This document shows, in pieces, positions 62,702 to 64,000 of a DNA stretch of 64,000 nucleotides (position 1 is its first letter; every line of letters starts with the position of its first letter). The notes under the pieces are model-generated. The model saw only the letters and a list, made by a program, of their open reading frames with translations, made no database searches and was not told the DNA's origin. The DNA comes from Virgibacillus sp. NKC19-16 (lineage in GTDB: Bacteria > Bacillota > Bacilli > Bacillales > Amphibacillaceae): contig NZ_CP074373.1 of NCBI RefSeq assembly GCF_021560035.1, positions 1,112,001 through 1,176,000 on the forward strand. The letters run 5' to 3'. The position numbers and the translations under genes are program-made.

Positions 62702-63889
62702 ATGTTAAGGTTTCCTGTTTTGGAGTTTCATGAGCGAATGAAGAGAGCAAAGCAACGGATGGCAGCTGAAGGTATAGATATTTTGTTAGTGACAGATCCG
62801 GCGAATATGAATTATTTAAGTGGCTATGATGCATGGTCGTTTTATGTTCACCAGTTGCTCATCGTTATGATAGATGAAGACCAGCCGTACTGGATAGGCC
62901 GTGGATTGGATGCGAATGCAGCAAGGCACACCAGTTGGCTGGATGAAGATCATATTTTCCCATATGCGGATCATTATGTACAATCAACGATTAGGCACCC
63001 GATGGACTTTGTAGCTGACTTTTTAAAAGAGAGAAAGTGGGATAAGAAGACCGTTGCGATGGAGTTTGACACCTATTATTTTACGGCAAAGTCATATATT
63101 CAGCTAACAAAAGGCCTGCCGGATGCGAAGTTCAAGGATGGCACAAATTTGGCCAATTGGATCCGTATTATCAAATCGGATCAGGAAATTGACTATATGA
63201 AAAAAGCAGCCAGGATTTCAGAAAAAGCGATGGAAGCGGCTTTTGAAATCTTAAATGAAGGGGTTAGGGAAAGTGATGTTGTTGCAGCAATCTCACATGC
63301 TCAAATAAGTGGTACCGAAGAATTTGGTGGCGATTACCCGGCCATTGTTCCACTAGTGCCAAAGGGAGAAAAGACTTCTGCTTGTCATTTGACGTGGACA
63401 GATGATGTTTTTAATGCGGGCGAGCCTGTGATTATTGAATTGTCCGGCTGTTATAAGCGTTATCATGCTCCGCTTGCTCGTACAGCAGTGGTGGGAGCGG
63501 CAGATGAGGAGATACAACGTTTGAGTGAAGTTGTTACGGAAGGGGTTAACACTGCCCTTGATGTTGTGAAACCAGGCATTACTTGTGAAGAAGTTGAATT
63601 GGCATGGCGACAGTCGATTGAAAGAAACGGGATTAAAAAAGAGTCACGGATTGGCTATTCCATGGGCCTTAATTATCCACCGGACTGGGGAGAGCATACC
63701 GCAAGCCTCAGGCCAGGAGATCGCACCGTACTCGAACCGAATATGACCTTTCACATGATTCCAACCATTGATTTAGGCTATGCCGGAATGGAGATTAGTG
63801 AATCATTCCGGGTGACGGAAACCGGAGTTGAATTATTCAATAACTTTCCACAAGAACTTTTCGTGAAACCAAACATCCGGTTAGCTTAA
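62702..63889 (+). CDS. doeA: M24-family hydrolase, probably ectoine hydrolase (DoeA/EutD-like)
   Basis: 395 aa from ATG 62702 (AAGGG six bases upstream; ATG 62696 is an alternative, and the longer frame to 62615 is leader). Creatinase/prolidase fold: N-terminal domain with VTDPANMNYLSGYDAWSFY and IGRGLDANAARHTSW, C-terminal pita-bread domain. The LLVTDPANMNYL and DHYVQSTIRHPMDF stretches are the ones I associate with ectoine hydrolases, which open the ectoine ring to acetyl-diaminobutyrate. Several canonical peptidase metal ligands look replaced, consistent with a non-peptidase. Xaa-Pro dipeptidase-like activity is the alternative. Confidence 0.65.
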   Translation: MLRFPVLEFHERMKRAKQRMAAEGIDILLVTDPANMNYLSGYDAWSFYVHQLLIVMIDEDQPYWIGRGLDANAARHTSWLDEDHIFPYADHYVQSTIRHPMDFVADFLKERKWDKKTVAMEFDTYYFTAKSYIQLTKGLPDAKFKDGTNLANWIRIIKSDQEIDYMKKAARISEKAMEAAFEILNEGVRESDVVAAISHAQISGTEEFGGDYPAIVPLVPKGEKTSACHLTWTDDVFNAGEPVIIELSGCYKRYHAPLARTAVVGAADEEIQRLSEVVTEGVNTALDVVKPGITCEEVELAWRQSIERNGIKKESRIGYSMGLNYPPDWGEHTASLRPGDRTVLEPNMTFHMIPTIDLGYAGMEISESFRVTETGVELFNNFPQELFVKPNIRLA

Positions 63890-63900
63890 GGTGAATGAGT

Positions 63901-63924
63901 AAAGGCAGCCTTCTAGCTGCCTTT
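63901..63924. terminator. Bidirectional terminator
   Basis: AAAGGCAGC / GCTGCCTTT 9-bp stem with 6-base loop between two convergent genes. The stop codon of the minus-strand gene lies inside the loop. Confidence 0.75.
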
Positions 63925-63999
63925 ATGTAGCTGTGCCCACACTTCTGGATCGATCAAATTCGTAGGTTTCTCTCCATTTAATCCTTTTTCGAGATTAGT
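63913..63999 (-). CDS. C-terminal end of a probable D-2-hydroxyacid dehydrogenase
   Basis: Only the last 28 codons are in the window, ending GEKPTNLIDPEVWAQLHKGS. The pattern LNGEKPTNLIDPEVW resembles the end of the D-2-hydroxyacid dehydrogenase family (L.GE.P.N.VNPEV). The fragment is too short for certainty. Confidence 0.4.
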   Translation of the reverse strand, partial: TNLEKGLNGEKPTNLIDPEVWAQLHKGS

Positions 64000-64000
64000 T

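Noticed and set aside
1-64000. tRNA, rRNA or prophage genes
   Set aside because: I looked for CCA-ended cloverleaf-like segments, rRNA-like stretches and phage structural genes and saw none; the toxin module alone does not make a prophage.

Overview
The window looks like chromosomal DNA from a low-GC, endospore-former-type Bacillaceae, most like the moderately halophilic Oceanobacillus/Virgibacillus group. The evidence is AT-rich DNA, strong AGGAGG-type ribosome sites with many GTG/TTG starts, sigma-A promoters, CcpA (cre) boxes, a sigma-B stress promoter, a SAM-I riboswitch and a Bacillus-style type I toxin. The genus is an inference. Almost everything here is catabolic: a series of peripheral pathways, each with its own regulator and importer.

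Region by region. 1-8711: a dehydrogenase tail, then dhaK-dhaL-TIM-like isomerase, a convergent DeoR regulator, and rpiB-glpX-tal-tkt. Together these read as erythrulose/tetritol breakdown feeding erythrose-4-phosphate into the pentose phosphate pathway. 8991-9956: a P1/S58 Ntn-hydrolase. 10850-18828: GntR regulator, YhdT/PanF-type symporter pair, amidase, beta-decarboxylating dehydrogenase, SDR and aldehyde dehydrogenase. This set matches, step for step, the biochemically known bacterial degradation of pantothenate. 19155-28087: reductive pyrimidine degradation (preT, preA, dihydropyrimidinase, two M20 amidohydrolases, NCS1 permease, one small unknown protein). 28100-37520: a more decayed stretch with gene remnants, two further sodium-solute symporters each preceded by a tiny membrane protein (one symporter frameshifted), a C45 acyltransferase, an M20 carboxypeptidase and an unknown 161-residue protein. 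37670-43599: PucR regulator divergent from an omega-aminotransferase, alanine dehydrogenase and (methyl)malonate-semialdehyde dehydrogenase. 43790-44120: a complete type I toxin-antitoxin module. 44336-54731: LysR regulator and a glycolate operon (malate synthase G, glcE/F/D, FAH-family protein, lactate/glycolate permease) under a perfect cre. 54898-55031: a degenerate 20-21 bp tandem repeat. 55093-57885: a Tat-exported GMC dehydrogenase with its own TatA. 58148-61147: sigma-B stress protein, then metI and a MetE-like methyltransferase behind a SAM-I riboswitch. 61377-63999: larE, an ectoine-hydrolase-like peptidase and the tail of a probable 2-hydroxyacid dehydrogenase.

How it fits together: both the putative pantothenate operon and the pyrimidine operon release beta-alanine, and the aminotransferase/ald/mmsA operon can turn beta-alanine into acetyl-CoA. 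The window therefore looks like a beta-alanine-centred scavenging region flanked by C2 (glycolate) and C4 (tetrulose) sugar-acid/polyol pathways. Several operons carry cre boxes, so glucose repression is likely. The pantothenate assignment and the type I toxin-antitoxin module are the two items most worth following up.
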